From Azolla pinnata (Eukaryota; Streptophyta; Polypodiopsida; Salviniales; Salviniaceae), in the NCBI GenBank assembly GCA_037176905.1, contig JBBBWG010013446.1, positions 1 through 64,000 of the forward strand: 64,000 nucleotides of DNA, given 5' to 3'. Positions 32,566-45,225 of the stretch are shown here, piece by piece. Below the pieces are notes generated by a model. That model made no database searches, had not been told where the DNA came from, and saw only the letters and a program-made list of their open reading frames with translations. The position numbers and the translations under genes are program-made. Each line of letters begins with the position of its first letter. Positions within the stretch are counted from its first letter, which is position 1.

Positions 32566-35500
32566 ATGGCGACCTTGAAGCCATTCCTTCCCTCCCTCGC
32601 AACAACCATCCGCCAGACTTCTGCTGCAGCGGCTTCTCCTTCGCTTTCGCCTTCTCCTTCTCCCTCCTTTCCGTCTTCGTCGCCTCCGCCGTCTTCTCTT
32701 CCTTCCGCTTCTTCCAAGGCCGCGGACCGAGCTCTCTCTCTCATCACGCGTGCTCGCCGAACTCCTCTCGGCGAGGTTCTCAGCCTCCGCGAACAAATCG
32801 ATGTCGGTATGTAGTGCCATGCCCCCTGTATGTGCGTACCGGTATGCAAAATTAGTTTGTGGAATGGAATTGTGTGACTTTGATGATTCCATTTTTTTTT
32901 GTTTGGAAACTAATCTATGTCAAATCTTTATGGTTGAGGACATTCACAGAAGAAGACCTTTTTTATGTCATATCTTTTCGCAATAACATCAAAGAACCGA
33001 GTTAGACGAAGCAACAGTAATTATAGTAGCATCTCAAGGAGATGGAAAACTTTTGAGTGTACCGCAAAATATCACAGAACAGTTGTCTTGTTTAGAGATG
33101 GCTTATGCTTGTTGATTTCATTTTAGTATGTCGGGGAATTGGTTACTTTGCAACTCACAAAGTTTGAATTTTCGAGAATCTCTATGGAACATACTGAATG
33201 TCCTGCAAAGTCCTGGAGAAATTTGAGGATACCAGGTGAGAAAATACTTTACATGTTAGGCTAGGATTAAGAGACTGGTTTTAAGGAAGATTTTATTGGG
33301 TGCAAAATACCATTTTGAGACGTACTGTAATTTTTGTTGAAGCTAGTGAGGGGAAAGAAGCTCAATTTGATCATTAGTGGTATGGCAGGCTTCTTTTCAG
33401 GAAGCATCTTTACTCAGCTCTCGCGGAATACTCGTATGTATTCAATCAACAAGAGAAATTACTCGTTTCTAATCTATACCTTTCTGAAAATTAGAAGCTC
33501 CAATTGGATCATGACTTCTATGCAAGCATCATGACAAAACTCTCTTTGTTTTTTTCATGTGTGCTCAATTTGGAACTTGCAGAATGAATAACATTAAAGC
33601 ATTCAATATCTCATGTGCATTCTTCTGGAGTTCAACAGTATGAGATTTTCCAGTATTACATTGAAATTTAGTTTCTTTCTTTAATTCTAAGCCCACGATT
33701 GTTTAGATCAGTATGCTTGAAGGCCATGTATTATTTGCCTTATCTTCTTTGGCTCATAGTTGATCATCAAAATTTAAAGTACTTCTAGATCCCAGCTAGT
33801 AAAAGAGGGACCTGTGAAACTTAATGTGTATGGGCTCTATATGCATTGTAGCTAACTCATGATTAAAAATGTCCTTCATGATCATTGTGATAACATTACT
33901 AAGGCATAAAAATAAAATGAAGACATGGTATGGGAAAGTCTTTTCAACAGCGGTTGAGAAATATAAATGTCTTAACCTTACCTCATCAATATACTTAATT
34001 TATATTAGTAACTTCAAATAGTTGGCATTTGAGATCAATTGAGAATCTAAAGTTTTATGTCCTTGAAAATTTGCAGCCGGAGATTTGGAATATGAAACAC
34101 CACTGAAAGTGGTTCTCTATCCAGATCCGAGATTAAGAGCCAAGAACAAGAGAATCACTGTTTTCGATGGAAAGCTTGAGAAGTTTGTAAAGGAAATGTT
34201 TGAAGTTATGTACGAGTAAGTAATGCTTGTGTCACTTCTGCATATTTGCTTTATACCATTATTTTCATCAAGATTCTGCATATTTATCATGATACCCAGG
34301 GTTAAGGTTTAAAAAAACTACAATAATAAACATAAGCTATTTAAATTACCAGAACTACCCTTCTGGTTTTCTTATGTGCACGTTCAATTTGGATCAAGCA
34401 GTGATTATTTAGACATTGATAACCATACAGCGAGTTTAAGTGGCACAATGCAGATTAGATACTTCAATTGATTGATGAATAATAGGTTAATTATTTAGTA
34501 AGCGATCAAGATAGTGGTATCTTGGTAACTATGAAAACCTAGATGTATATTGGTTTTTCTTCTTTATACTTATTTTGGAATATCTAAAATTTTTGTTATG
34601 TTGGTATTGATTTATTGTCAAATATATAGAACTGATGGAGTAGGTCTATCAGCACCACAAGTTGGAGTCAATGTACAACTGATGGTCTTCAATCCGGAGG
34701 GTGAAAAAGGAAAAGGGGAAGAAATTGTGCTTGTAAATCCTAGAATATACAAGTATGCAAAAAAGTGCACGCTTTTTACAGAAGGATGCTTATCATTCCC
34801 GGGAATAGAGGCAGATGTGGAGGTAAAATGAAACCATTTCCAATATGCTCTAAATTACTGCGATTGGTGGCATAATGGACATATATTTCTTTCTTGTTTA
34901 TGATTGTATAGAGGCCTATCTCTGTGAAAGTTGAAGCCCAAGATATCAAAGGGAAGAAATTTGATATGCAATTGAAAGAGTTTCCGGCTAGAATATTTCA
35001 GCATGAATATGATCATCTGCAGGTATTTGTGTGTATGTGCACATGTACAGGTTAATCACTCCCGTTTGGCTGAAATCAAAATCACTTTCCTAGAACCTGA
35101 AAATTTACATTCTGGTCGTTGAGAATGATAAAAAATAAATGGCAACGTCTAGTGTTTACTTGATTTTCTAATAATGGAACTGTTAGAGTGGTTAAAGAAT
35201 TTATCTCAACCTCACCAATGCATTAAGAAGAGGACATAAACATAGACCATCTTTAGTAATTTGATAAATAGATACCAAAGGATAAATACTATGGTCCTGA
35301 ACAAAATTTATGATCCCGGATCATATAGATTTTAGGAGAGAATGGAAATTAGTGTTCAACATGCAAAATAACAATTCCATTAACATTTGAGAGATGATTG
35401 CTGGTCCTTGCAGTCTGTGCTATTTTTTGAGCGAATGACCCCACCTGTTCTCAACACAATTATTCCAGAACTTCAGGTACACTAAATTAATGAACTTCTC

Positions 35501-35662
35501 TTATAAGGCAGCTAATTTTGGCGTGTTCATGCTGGTTGCAGATCTCAGTCTATATTGACACAGGCAGTTCTGATCCATTATTAACCTTCTGATTTGCAGA
35601 AACTGGAAGATATGTACGTGCAGAAGACTGGAAAACCTGCACCAGAGAAGGTGAAGAGGTAG
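32566..35662 (+). CDS. PDF1B: Peptide deformylase, organellar (PDF1B type)
   Basis: Removes the N-formyl group from nascent proteins made in plastids and mitochondria. Exons 32566-32806, 34077-34215, 34630-34822, 34912-35022, 35414-35476 and 35600-35662 join in frame to 269 residues. The first 75 residues are Ser/Pro/Ala-rich with few acidic residues, as in an organelle transit peptide. All three deformylase motifs are present: GVGLSAPQ at 130-137 (motif 1), EGCLS at 178-182 with metal ligand Cys180 (motif 2) and HEYDH at 222-226 with ligands His222 and His226 and catalytic Glu223 (motif 3). YPDPRLRAK near residue 95 and LFFERM after motif 3 fit the PDF1B branch better than PDF1A. Start: ATG at 32566, the first Met of the Ser-rich segment; an upstream in-frame ATG at 32539 lies before a possible acceptor and is less likely. 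Confidence 0.94.
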
Positions 35663-36998
35663 ATCTCTGGTGCAGAGGTAGATATAAAGATCAAATCGCT
35701 CTCACAAATTTCCTGACCAAATGAGAAAATCAGAATCTACAAGTGCATGGCTAAATCCACTGCTGTCCTTTTGAAGTGAAGAGGAGCAGGAAGCAAGGTA
35801 TAGACTGCCTTCTTTTTCTTCAGCAAGGGGATGAGTCTTCCATGAAAGTCGAAGGTCTTGATTTGCCATCTATATCCAGAGAGTAGAATGGGGCTTGATA
35901 AATTTGCAGCATATAATTTTGATTTTTAATCACCATGAAATGGAGATCCTCTTTAATTGTACTATACTGTACATGGCTGTATTAAATCGTCAAATGTGAT
36001 TGATTCTCAGCAAGAAGAATATAATTGATATCCACACTTGCGTGGACAAACTCTTATCAGATTTTGGTTCATCACTCTTCACATTGGAAGAAAAATCACT
36101 CATTTATGTTTCACATTGTTCACTGCAGGTTATTTGTTTGGAATTGAAAGTAGCACAAGCTCACTGCATATTTGCAGATCTTATTTTCACATATTTTAAT
36201 GGCACAATTGGCAGACTTTTGTTCCCTGAGGTGCATGATGTTGCTATGAATTGAGCTTGCCTGTAAACATATTCAAAGTGTAAAGATTATGGTTCCACAT
36301 CATCTCGCGATATAATCCATTTTGATCCAGTCAATTAAGTATGGGGTATATTAGATCCTCCTCCTACATGTCTAATTAGCAATCAAGAAACATCATAATT
36401 AACTTGTTTGGCACAACAGCAAACAAACGGATTTTATCAACCCAATGAAACTCTACATCTAACCATAGATGAACAGCTGTGGTTCCAATGCTCCACCACA
36501 ATAAGGAGTTGACTTTTATCATCCAACAAGTCATGGCATCTCAACAAATTCAGCTCCGATTGACATGATCCTCCAGATTCACTCTCGAAGCAACGAATAT
36601 AAATGTCCAGATCAGACTAAATTTTCGCAAAAAGAGGTTACAGAATGTACGGTAACGAAAAGATGATACAATGAACAGTAAAGATTTTCCTGTTTGACAA
36701 TATTCCCTGAACCTTTATTTAAGTAAAAGGTTGAAGGGAACATGCAATACGGATCCTATACAGACATGAAACTCTTCGCACTCGACTTAATTTGTTTCTA
36801 TATGCAATCTTCATGTATACAGCCTAAAGAATCATTCTGGGATCAATGAAATGATCATGGTGATATAAGTTGTTATTTGACCAAAAGAAAAATAAATGGG
36901 TAGTTAACCTTCTATGCTCTTCACATGATCAACAAAAAGAATTAGGGGCTCATTTGCATTAAAAATGTGGTAGTCAGTACATGTTATGTCTCAGCAAG
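35663..36998. other. Spacer between convergent PDF1B and membrane-protein genes
   Basis: AT-rich, probably two 3' UTRs back to back plus about 700 bases of unassigned DNA. No coding exon or notable repeat seen. Confidence 0.55.
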
Positions 36999-39900
36999 TC
37001 AATCCCGTAACCCGAGCTCTGCTTCTAAGTCTTCATCATCTTCAAAAAGCTTTATAAATCGAGCTTGTTGCTCCTCCCTCTTCTTTTTTAGCCAGATTTT
37101 ATACCCAATAAACAATATTGCTGCAGCAATCACTATGCACACCAAAACCAGAAACAAAGTAAACGTAGAATGCCCTCCTGATTTCTTTTCTTCAGATTGG
37201 TCCGAACCAGGTTCTTCAGCTGATAATACAGAACATAAAGAGAAAAACAAAACAAAATGGAAACTCAGTCGAATGATCATATACCACAAATACAGGCACA
37301 ACTTTGGGGAAAACATGTTGAGGACCTTATATAAATAAGCTTTCATAACAGTCCAACAAAAAGCTCAACCCTTCATGAAATGAGATATCGAAAGCACAGG
37401 TAGGACCAGGAACTGAATATCAACAATAGAAGGAGAAAAATATCAACAATAGAGACAGAACAATAATCCTAGCTAAACAATAGAGGGAGAAAATGATCAA
37501 CATTGTCATAATTTGGCTTCCCTGTAAATGATACTAATGGCATCTCTAACCTCCCTCAAAGTTGAAAACAAGTAGTAAACAGGTGAACATCACCTTTCTA
37601 TGCTTGAATAAAAGGTTTCCATAAGGCTGTGTTGGCAATTTGCGTGATTATTGAGTTTCCAATCTGATGTGGTATTATAAGAGACATTGCATTAACTCTA
37701 TTTTTCTCTTTTGTTGGCTGAATGAATGTAACATATTTCCTATGGTCCTGTAGTAAAGCACATTAAGAAGCTATACTGGAAAAATATCCATCTAATATCT
37801 GTTTGTTATAACCTACAAATTGATACACATAGCAACTGACTGTAAGACAATTTTTCAAACCACTGTTCTACAGATTTGAACAAAGCCATGGTGTGTGGTA
37901 ACAATGAAAAGGCATTGATTTTTTCAATAACAATGTAACGTCTGCCTAATGTTGAGGATAGATCAAACAGGACTCACAATGATATTTTTTCAGAAAAAAG
38001 GGCATAAAAGAACATACTTGCACTTGGTGGGTGGCACAATGTACATGGTGTTCTGTCTAATATAGAGGATAAATTCAAAAATGACATTTTTTCATGAGAA
38101 AAGCGCCAAAGAACATACTTGCATTTGATGGGTGGCACAATGTACATATGAGCGTCATATTAAACTCTTTCTCCTTGAAATGATTATAACGCCCCTCAGA
38201 TTCAAGGCTGAAATTGATGGGACACAATTCCCATTCGTCAAAAACATCATCATGCTTTACTGCATCTTGTTCATAGAGGCCACATCTTTTGCATTTGGGA
38301 CCACTCAGTGATGTCAACGGCTGCACAAAGAAAAAAATAGTATCAGCATCATGGATATGTAAAGGCAGTGCAAATACGAAGTACAGATCATTGTGTTAGC
38401 CTTAATGTTCCTTGTGAGTTTTACATATCATGTAAAACAAGAATATATAATTTTTCTCACAAAATAGCATGCAACATACACATAAGAAATCTGTATATTT
38501 CATATCCTCAAACTGCTTATTCCTTTAACAGTGTACATTGGAGGGTAGTTATGGCACCAAACATATTCAAACCTTTAAATTAGCCCAACTGCTAGAAGGA
38601 TATAGAAGTTCTGACGTCAATCCTATACTCTGAACATTGGCTTTTTCAATAAGAAGCACATGGTTCTTTACAGGATGAGCATAGGTCAACTCTCATTGTC
38701 ATCCTATGTGAGCAAACATTGTTATACTTTTAAGTTCTATATAAAGCTCATGGCTACTCAGCCTGTTATCACTTCTTAAAATAGCTTGGAAAATGATGAA
38801 ATAAGTACCACCTTGGATCATCATATTAGCACAAAGAAAATAAAAAACAATGACAGATCTGGTTTCCAGGGAAATTAGTCCAACTGAATGTCAAAGCTCT
38901 TGTTGTAGAACTTCTAGCTTATTTCATAATTGCATGCAACAAAAAATAGCTGACAGAGCACGGATTCAGCACAACATCGTTTAACACACTGAAATTATTA
39001 ATTGGAAAATAACCGCATAAAACCAGACATATGAAATCTAAAGAGTGCATCCACTTCTAGAATGTGGCCAATTAATTTAGCCTTTTCTTTTTGTAAATTT
39101 TCACCTGCCAAGACTCATATCCGATGAAGTTGTATTGCTGGTCTTTCTGAACAACATCAGGGAGGTAAATCTTCTGCTCTCCTTGACATCTAAAATATAC
39201 AGATGGTTTTCCCAACCATTCATGAGTGCGGAATATTGTGATCGATTCAAGCGTCACATTGCCAGCTTCTAAAACATCTGCATGCATCCAAAGTATGAAA
39301 AAACTTACTCTATGCACTGGAACTGGAGATTGTGCCTAGTTGGCAAATCTCATGGATAAAACATATACATGTATGTATGTCTGCATAGTAAGCAACAGAT
39401 ATAATATAGCACACAAAAAACATCTTCTTGTGTCTGTCATGTACCAAATGCTCTGCCCTGTGTTTGCAAGTAACACTGTTTCTTTTGTTACATTTTCTCA
39501 TTTTACGAACTTCGCTCGGACTGTGAAAATGTTTGGCATAGAAATAAAATCAACAGACATATTCAAAAACACGTGAAGGAAAGGTCTCTGGCACTTGCTT
39601 AGATTTAAACACGAGCAGATTAGGTCAAATTACATGATTATTAGATTATGTACACCTACTTGATTAGATTAGGCCCATCTACTTATGTAAAACAATATTG
39701 GATCGTAATGGTCCCAAAGAACCTCCAAAAAACCGAGGTGAATAAATAATGGCAAGAAGCAAACATTGTCATATAGTGTTTCCAAGAAAGAAAGAGAGAA
39801 TCAAAGATTCATTATTCGTGCCTTGCAATGCAATATTGAATATGAATTTAACAAAATATTTCTTTGGTTTTGGATGATAAGGGCATCATTCCAATATCAT

Positions 39901-40486
39901 CACACACTGCTTCTGACAAAGAAGAAGATGCAACTATGCAACGCAAGTAAACAAGACAGGTTTTTGGAAGCTCCATTTGAAACAGGGGCAGAAAGAGAAA
40001 AGGTTAATTCCTAACATTTGGATTGATGAGTTCAAACAAAATGAAGCATACCTCAGCACACTGCTGTGGTTGCTTCATTAAAACGCAAAAAAAACAGGAT
40101 GATTGACAGGACAACAAACAAGCATGGTTAAGCGGGGATCATCACACAGAAAAGAGCCCCGAGACCCTAAACAGAGGCCAAAAGTCCTAGAGGGAGGAAA
40201 AAACAAGCGGAAATGAAGGTTAACGAGAAAGCAGACCAAAACCCAGAAAAGCAATCCAAGCTTTGGTTGTGGGGGAAGACACACAAGGGAAAGCAAAGCA
40301 GCAAAGAGAAGAACAACCGTAAGAAAAAACAGGGGATGGATCAGTAGGCAGGTTACCTTTTAGAAACCAGAGAGCGAAAAAGAGAGAGAGAGGGAGGCAG
40401 TGAGAGATGGGCATTTTACCTGAAACGAGCATCGACCAGAGGAGGAGGAGGAAGAAGAAGCCATTGGTCGTGCAGCAGAGACTCAT
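36999..40486 (-). CDS. Single-pass type I membrane protein, unknown function (DUF7953-like)
   Basis: Minus-strand exons 40420-40486, 39105-39277, 38119-38320 and 36999-37219 join in frame to 220 residues. Residues 1-23 are a signal peptide (long Phe/Leu run after CCTTNG). The lumenal part holds VTLESITIFRTHEWLGKP, IYLPDVVQKDQQYNF, GPKCKRCGLYE and LICTLCHP, with paired Cys residues suggesting disulphides. A transmembrane helix spans about 166-188 and is followed by a KKKREE stop-transfer and an acidic cytosolic tail ending LEAELGLRD. I recall plant proteins of the same layout annotated as unknown or Expp1-like (Arabidopsis At3g44150 type); the DUF number is from memory. Function is not known. 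Intron 3 starts with a tandem copy of the preceding exon end, described as a finding. Introns 1 (1.1 kb) and 3 (0.9 kb) are long. Confidence 0.85.
38010..38158 (-). repeat. Partial tandem duplication of an exon end and splice donor
   Basis: The last 30 bases of exon 3 of the membrane-protein gene plus its donor (minus strand, about 38151-38110) recur about 101 bases further into the intron (about 38050-38010), including ATGTACATTGTGCCACCCA and GCAAGTATGTTC. The second donor looks as good as the first. Confidence 0.8.
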
Positions 40487-40519
40487 GGTTGCTTCCTTAT
40501 TCTGAGACACAGAGAAGAG

Positions 40520-41097
40520 GAAGAAGAAGAGGAGGAAGAAGAAGAAGAAGAAGAAGAAGAAGAGCTCTGATGCCTTCATGTATTTTTGGGAAATTGCAGC
40601 TTTGCCCTTCTCTTGTGGCTTTTGACACAGTTCCACATTTTCAATCTCATTTGCATTTCACAAATCCCTTCTCCAATTCATTTGGGGGATATATGCTTGA
40701 AGTACCAGTGTATTGATGAATGATTCTGTGTCCTGTGTTTGTGTTCTGTAAACTCTTTTGTTAAGTACGAATCGGACGATCGATCAAGATCCTCGATCGA
40801 GCATGAATGTTTTGTTGTTTCAGCGAGGCGGATACACAGATACAGACACACACAGACACAGACACAGACACCGAATACAGATCGATGTACATGCAATCGC
40901 TAATGAAATCGTTTTGCTTAACGCGTCGATCTCATGAGCTTCACATGCTAAGCATCTGTTGTTGCTGAGATCTGATCCATGTTTTTTTGAAAAGATTTGG
41001 TCTGTATTTGGCTTGAATTCAAGGCCTTTTGCAAGAAGAAGAAGAAGAAGAAGAAGAAGAAGAAGAAGAAAAAGAAGAAGAAGAAAGAAAGAAAGAA
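40520..41097. repeat. (GAA)n microsatellites between two gene starts
   Basis: Two GAA-rich tracts (about 40515-40561 and 41033-41097) lie in the intergenic region between the divergent membrane-protein and PPR genes. The first is in the leader of the membrane-protein gene on the minus strand, where it reads (TTC)n. Confidence 0.9.
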
Positions 41098-41333
41098 AGA
41101 AGAAGAAGGGTTCTGTTCCTTGGGAGCTATTTCCATGAGTACATACAGTCCATCATCATGATCACCAAGGGGCTTTCCTTCGACAGAGGGTTTCTGCGTT
41201 CTCTATTCCATCTTCCATGGCCCCAGGAAGGCTCTGATCACAGCCAAAACATGAGCTTCGGGAAGCTGAACTGCAGAACCCAAGTCTTATGAAGGAGCCC
41301 ACAACCTGGAGCTCTTGGAATCATCCGTAGATT

Positions 41334-43889
41334 ATGATTCTTTGCTGGAAATCATGCTTCAAGCCTCCAGGATGCAAAAGGTTTTTCACACCCGGGAAAG
41401 TGTTTTTCTCCTCGGTTGTGACCAAAGCGCCCACAATGAAAGACCTACAAGAAATCAACACGTATGTGGCTAGCTGCTGCAAGCAAGGCAGGATCAGCGA
41501 AGCCATCGATGCAATCTATGCAAAAGACCCATCAGCTAAGCTCACCACTTCAGAGACCTATTTATGCCTTTTAGAATGCTGCAGTAAAGTAAGGTCTCTC
41601 AAAGAGGCCAAGAGATTACACAGCCATATTGCAAAGAGTGAGAGCTATGGAAATATTTGCCACCGGGTCATCACGATGTATACAAAATGCAATAGCCTTG
41701 AAGATGCTTTATGGGTCTTCGATTCGCAAAGTAGAAAGAATTCTGTTGCTTGGAATGCGATATTGTTTGCTCATGTAGAGCTGGGTACCCTAAAGCAAGC
41801 TAAAAAGATATTTGAGTTGGTGCCCAATCCTAATGTCACATCATGGAATGCCATGATAACAGCTTGTGGGAAGCATGGATGTAGTAAAGAGGCTATTTAT
41901 ATGTTTGAGAGGTTGTTGTATGAGCAGCGCTTACCAGCACCAAATAGTCACACTTTTACTAGTGTTTTGAGCTCGGTTTTCAGACCAGAATCAGTGTGTG
42001 ATGGTATGGAGATTCATTCCCTCAGTGTCAAAGCCGGTTTTGATTCTGCTGAAATTGCGTGGGCAGTGATCAATATGTATGCGAACTGTGGGAAAATCGA
42101 TGAAGCTCAGAAGGTGTTTAGCTCAACATCTTCAAAGAATGTATTATGCTGGGCAGGTATGATCACAGCATGTGCAAACAATGGTCAAAATGAAGGAGCC
42201 CTGAAGATTTTCCAAGAAATGATAGAAGAAGGGTTGACACCGACTGTAGCCATTTATATAAAATCTCTAGAAGCATGTGCAGGGCTTGAGTTCCTAACTG
42301 GTGGAGCACTAATACATTCTCAGCTTTCCCAAGATAGTAATGAGTTGATTGTTCCGGTAGCAAATGCACTCATTTTAATGTACAGTAAATGTAAGCGCTT
42401 TGAAGACAGTGAAAGAATTTTCCAAAACATGAAAGAAAGGGATGTTTTCACTTGGAACCTAATGATGAAAGTGAGTGTTGAACTCGATAAAAATGAAGAG
42501 GCTCGCCGTTTGTTTCAAAAAATGAAGGAGACTGGTATAAGGCCAAATGCGTTTAGCTTTAGCATCATACTCGACAGTTTCTCTAGTAAGTCAGAACTTA
42601 AGGAAGGAGAAGTGATCCATTCTGAATTGAGGAAATGCGGGTTTGAGTCAAATCTTGTTGTCAGGACAGGCTTGGTTAATATGTATGCAAAATGTGGAGA
42701 CCTATCAAAAGCACGAGTACTCTTCAATGAGCTCGAGAAGAAAGATGTGATATTGTGGACTACCATGATTGGCATGTATGTACGCTATGGTAATGGCACC
42801 GAAGCGCTGGAGCTGTTCGATAAGATGGAAGAGAATGGTATTAAGCCAGATCTCTTATCTTACGTCAATGCACTTTCTGCATGCATGTGTGCCAATGTGT
42901 TGACGAAAGGAGAATCACTACATGCTCGGATCAAAGAAGAAGGATTCGAGTCAGATATTGTGGTGAGGACGGCCATAATGGGCATGTATGCAAGATGTGG
43001 CGGTCTGAAGCTTATGAGAGAAGTGTTCGATGGTATGCAAGATCGGGATGTGGTTGCATGGACTGCACTCCTAAGAATATATGCCCATGAATGTTGTGAC
43101 GATCCAAAATCTGTGATGGAGCTCTACAAGGAAATGCGAAAAGAGGGAGTAAATCCGAATGAAGTCACATATGTTACAATTCTGGATGCATGCTCAAATG
43201 CTTCGGCCTTGGATCTCGGTAAAATGGTTCATCAAGACATTCTGGATAGCGATGGAAAATATGATGGCAATGTGGGTGCAGCACTGATCAATATGTACAC
43301 CAAATGTGGGACCATCGATGATGTCAAGAGAGCTTTCGATCGAATCGCTGGTGGGCGAAGTGCCGAAGTGTGGAATTTGATGATAGCAGCGCATGTGCAA
43401 CATGGGCTTAACAAAGAGGCAATCAAAAGGTTTGAACAAATGTGTGAGCAGGGGCCGATGGTCGTGCAACCAGACAAAGTGACTTTTGTACATGTCCTCT
43501 CAGCGTGTGCTAACGAGAGCCTAATAAGCAGAGGCAGAGAGATCTTTGAGTCGATGAGGTCTTGTTATGGAATCACACCGGTGGCAGAGCACTTCAGTTG
43601 CATGATTTCCCTTCTTGGAAAAGCTGGGCTGTTGGAAGAGGCTGAATCCTACTTGAAGGGCATGTCTAGCGAGCCTAGTGGCTTAGTTTGGATGACCATG
43701 CTCAATGCTTGTAAACTCCACGGTGATATCAAGAGAGCTGAAGAAGCTGTCAAAAGAGTCATTGACATGGATGAGTATAATGAAGAAGCATGCCGAATAC
43801 TTGCTAGCATGTATGATGCTGCCGGAATTGAAGTCGATGAAGAGCCGCTCAAGGATGAATTCGAAGATCAGATGGGAAATGTCACTTAA
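41334..43889 (+). CDS. PLS-type pentatricopeptide repeat protein
   Basis: Sequence-specific RNA-binding protein, probably of plastids or mitochondria. A single uninterrupted frame of 851 residues. After a 50-residue N-terminus rich in Ser, Lys and Phe (possible targeting signal), some twenty PPR motifs follow with the PLS signatures: repeated INMYxKCG-like blocks (MYTKCN, MYANCG, MYSKCK, MYAKCG, MYARCG, MYTKCG), SWNAMI-type and PDLLSYVNALSAC-type motifs. The end (VWMTMLNACKLHGDIKRAEE, about 784-803) is an E1-like motif, after which the protein stops within about 50 residues; there is no DYW deaminase domain and E2 is weak or missing. PLS proteins usually take part in C-to-U editing; without DYW this one would need a partner or act in another step. 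Intronless PPR genes are normal in plants. ATG 41334 is the first in the frame. Confidence 0.92.
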   Translation: MILCWKSCFKPPGCKRFFTPGKVFFSSVVTKAPTMKDLQEINTYVASCCKQGRISEAIDAIYAKDPSAKLTTSETYLCLLECCSKVRSLKEAKRLHSHIAKSESYGNICHRVITMYTKCNSLEDALWVFDSQSRKNSVAWNAILFAHVELGTLKQAKKIFELVPNPNVTSWNAMITACGKHGCSKEAIYMFERLLYEQRLPAPNSHTFTSVLSSVFRPESVCDGMEIHSLSVKAGFDSAEIAWAVINMYANCGKIDEAQKVFSSTSSKNVLCWAGMITACANNGQNEGALKIFQEMIEEGLTPTVAIYIKSLEACAGLEFLTGGALIHSQLSQDSNELIVPVANALILMYSKCKRFEDSERIFQNMKERDVFTWNLMMKVSVELDKNEEARRLFQKMKETGIRPNAFSFSIILDSFSSKSELKEGEVIHSELRKCGFESNLVVRTGLVNMYAKCGDLSKARVLFNELEKKDVILWTTMIGMYVRYGNGTEALELFDKMEENGIKPDLLSYVNALSACMCANVLTKGESLHARIKEEGFESDIVVRTAIMGMYARCGGLKLMREVFDGMQDRDVVAWTALLRIYAHECCDDPKSVMELYKEMRKEGVNPNEVTYVTILDACSNASALDLGKMVHQDILDSDGKYDGNVGAALINMYTKCGTIDDVKRAFDRIAGGRSAEVWNLMIAAHVQHGLNKEAIKRFEQMCEQGPMVVQPDKVTFVHVLSACANESLISRGREIFESMRSCYGITPVAEHFSCMISLLGKAGLLEEAESYLKGMSSEPSGLVWMTMLNACKLHGDIKRAEEAVKRVIDMDEYNEEACRILASMYDAAGIEVDEEPLKDEFEDQMGNVT

Positions 43890-45225
43890 AAAAACAGCAA
43901 AAATTCCTGAAAAGGGCATGGATTTCGGAAGATCCTTTTTTTGGAGCCATTATAGACACCCCGAACGATGAAGTGTTCGGGCTTATACTTGAACGATTCG
44001 GATATTATACTCACACGTTCATGGGATGAACATTTTATGAACATTTGCTATCTGAATCACCTCCAATAAGCATCTTACAAGGTTATATTTCACGGCAAGA
44101 GTTGTAAAATTGATTTACTTCCCGGTTTTTCCGTATTCATACCATTCCACCAAGGCACCTTTTTCCTTCTCCACCAAATTAAATCGAACCCTGTATTCGT
44201 CAATTTCACCTCGCCGATGCAGCAGATGTCATGCTGAATGGTTTGATTGGCATCGATAAGAATTGCTAGCTGCATTCAGCTATGCCAACATTCTGAACTG
44301 GAGCTCAGATCTGATGCGACGATGCTCAGAGTGGGGCATCTGAGCCAAAGAAATCAATATGAGAGGAGCTTTCAAGCAAGTGCTTGAATGTGGATATCGA
44401 CAGTATCGCATGAAACGGTTTGTGGGCAGTGTGTGTTTTGCTGTTCCCATGCCTACAGTCTAAAAGTTGTCATGCTTTCCATTACAGAAAAAAAAAATGC
44501 CACTTTGATGTTTGGAAGAATTTCATATGAAGATTCACACAGATTTACCAGCATTTTTTGTTGGAATCCATTTTGTCGGGGCAAAACACAAGAGGGGTGA
44601 TGTGATCTGTTCTTACTAAGGCATCGTAACTGATCAATTGATCTCAATAGTTCTGATCCCCTTTCGTAATGAATCATGTATTTTCTCTCAGCTTATAGAG
44701 CATTTGGACAAAGTTAGGAGAGCTCGAATATGATCTACTTATCTTTCTCCATTCAATTCTTTTCCTTCCCCCGAAATGAAACCTAGAGATGACCCAAAAC
44801 GATATTGCAAATCAATGGGCGAATGGAACTGATTTTCACCACATTACAGCCCTCTTATGATCCGTTGGATCCCTAGATTTTCTCTTTTTCTTTTGAAGAT
44901 TTGGAAGACATGGATGCATCAAAATGCATACTTTTACGATCCCATTCGAGAAGCATATTTTTTTACCCTCATTTGCTGCCCATCACATTGCTCTTACGAG
45001 CGATTCGATTCGATGATCACAGTCCTCCTCAGCTTTTTCTTCATTGGGGGATCGATCGATGAATCGGAAGACATGAATTCGGATCCATCATCAATCAATC
45101 CATTCATAGAAGACATTTTTTACTTCAATCAAAAGAACATGAATTTTCTTAGTGCAATACGAAATGAACATTGTTTGTTCCACAATCCTTCCTTCCCTGT
45201 GAAGCCTTCATCTCCACAGGAAGCT
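43890..45225. other. Spacer/leader between the two PPR genes
   Basis: About 1.3 kb. The part from 44857 is in frame with the downstream PPR gene and open, including several ATGs, but the encoded sequence does not look like a transit peptide. Nothing else recognisable. Confidence 0.5.

Noticed and set aside
39766-40014. Short plus-strand frames inside intron 1 of the membrane-protein gene
   Set aside because: No domain, no codon bias, and the host gene's exons flank them on the other strand.
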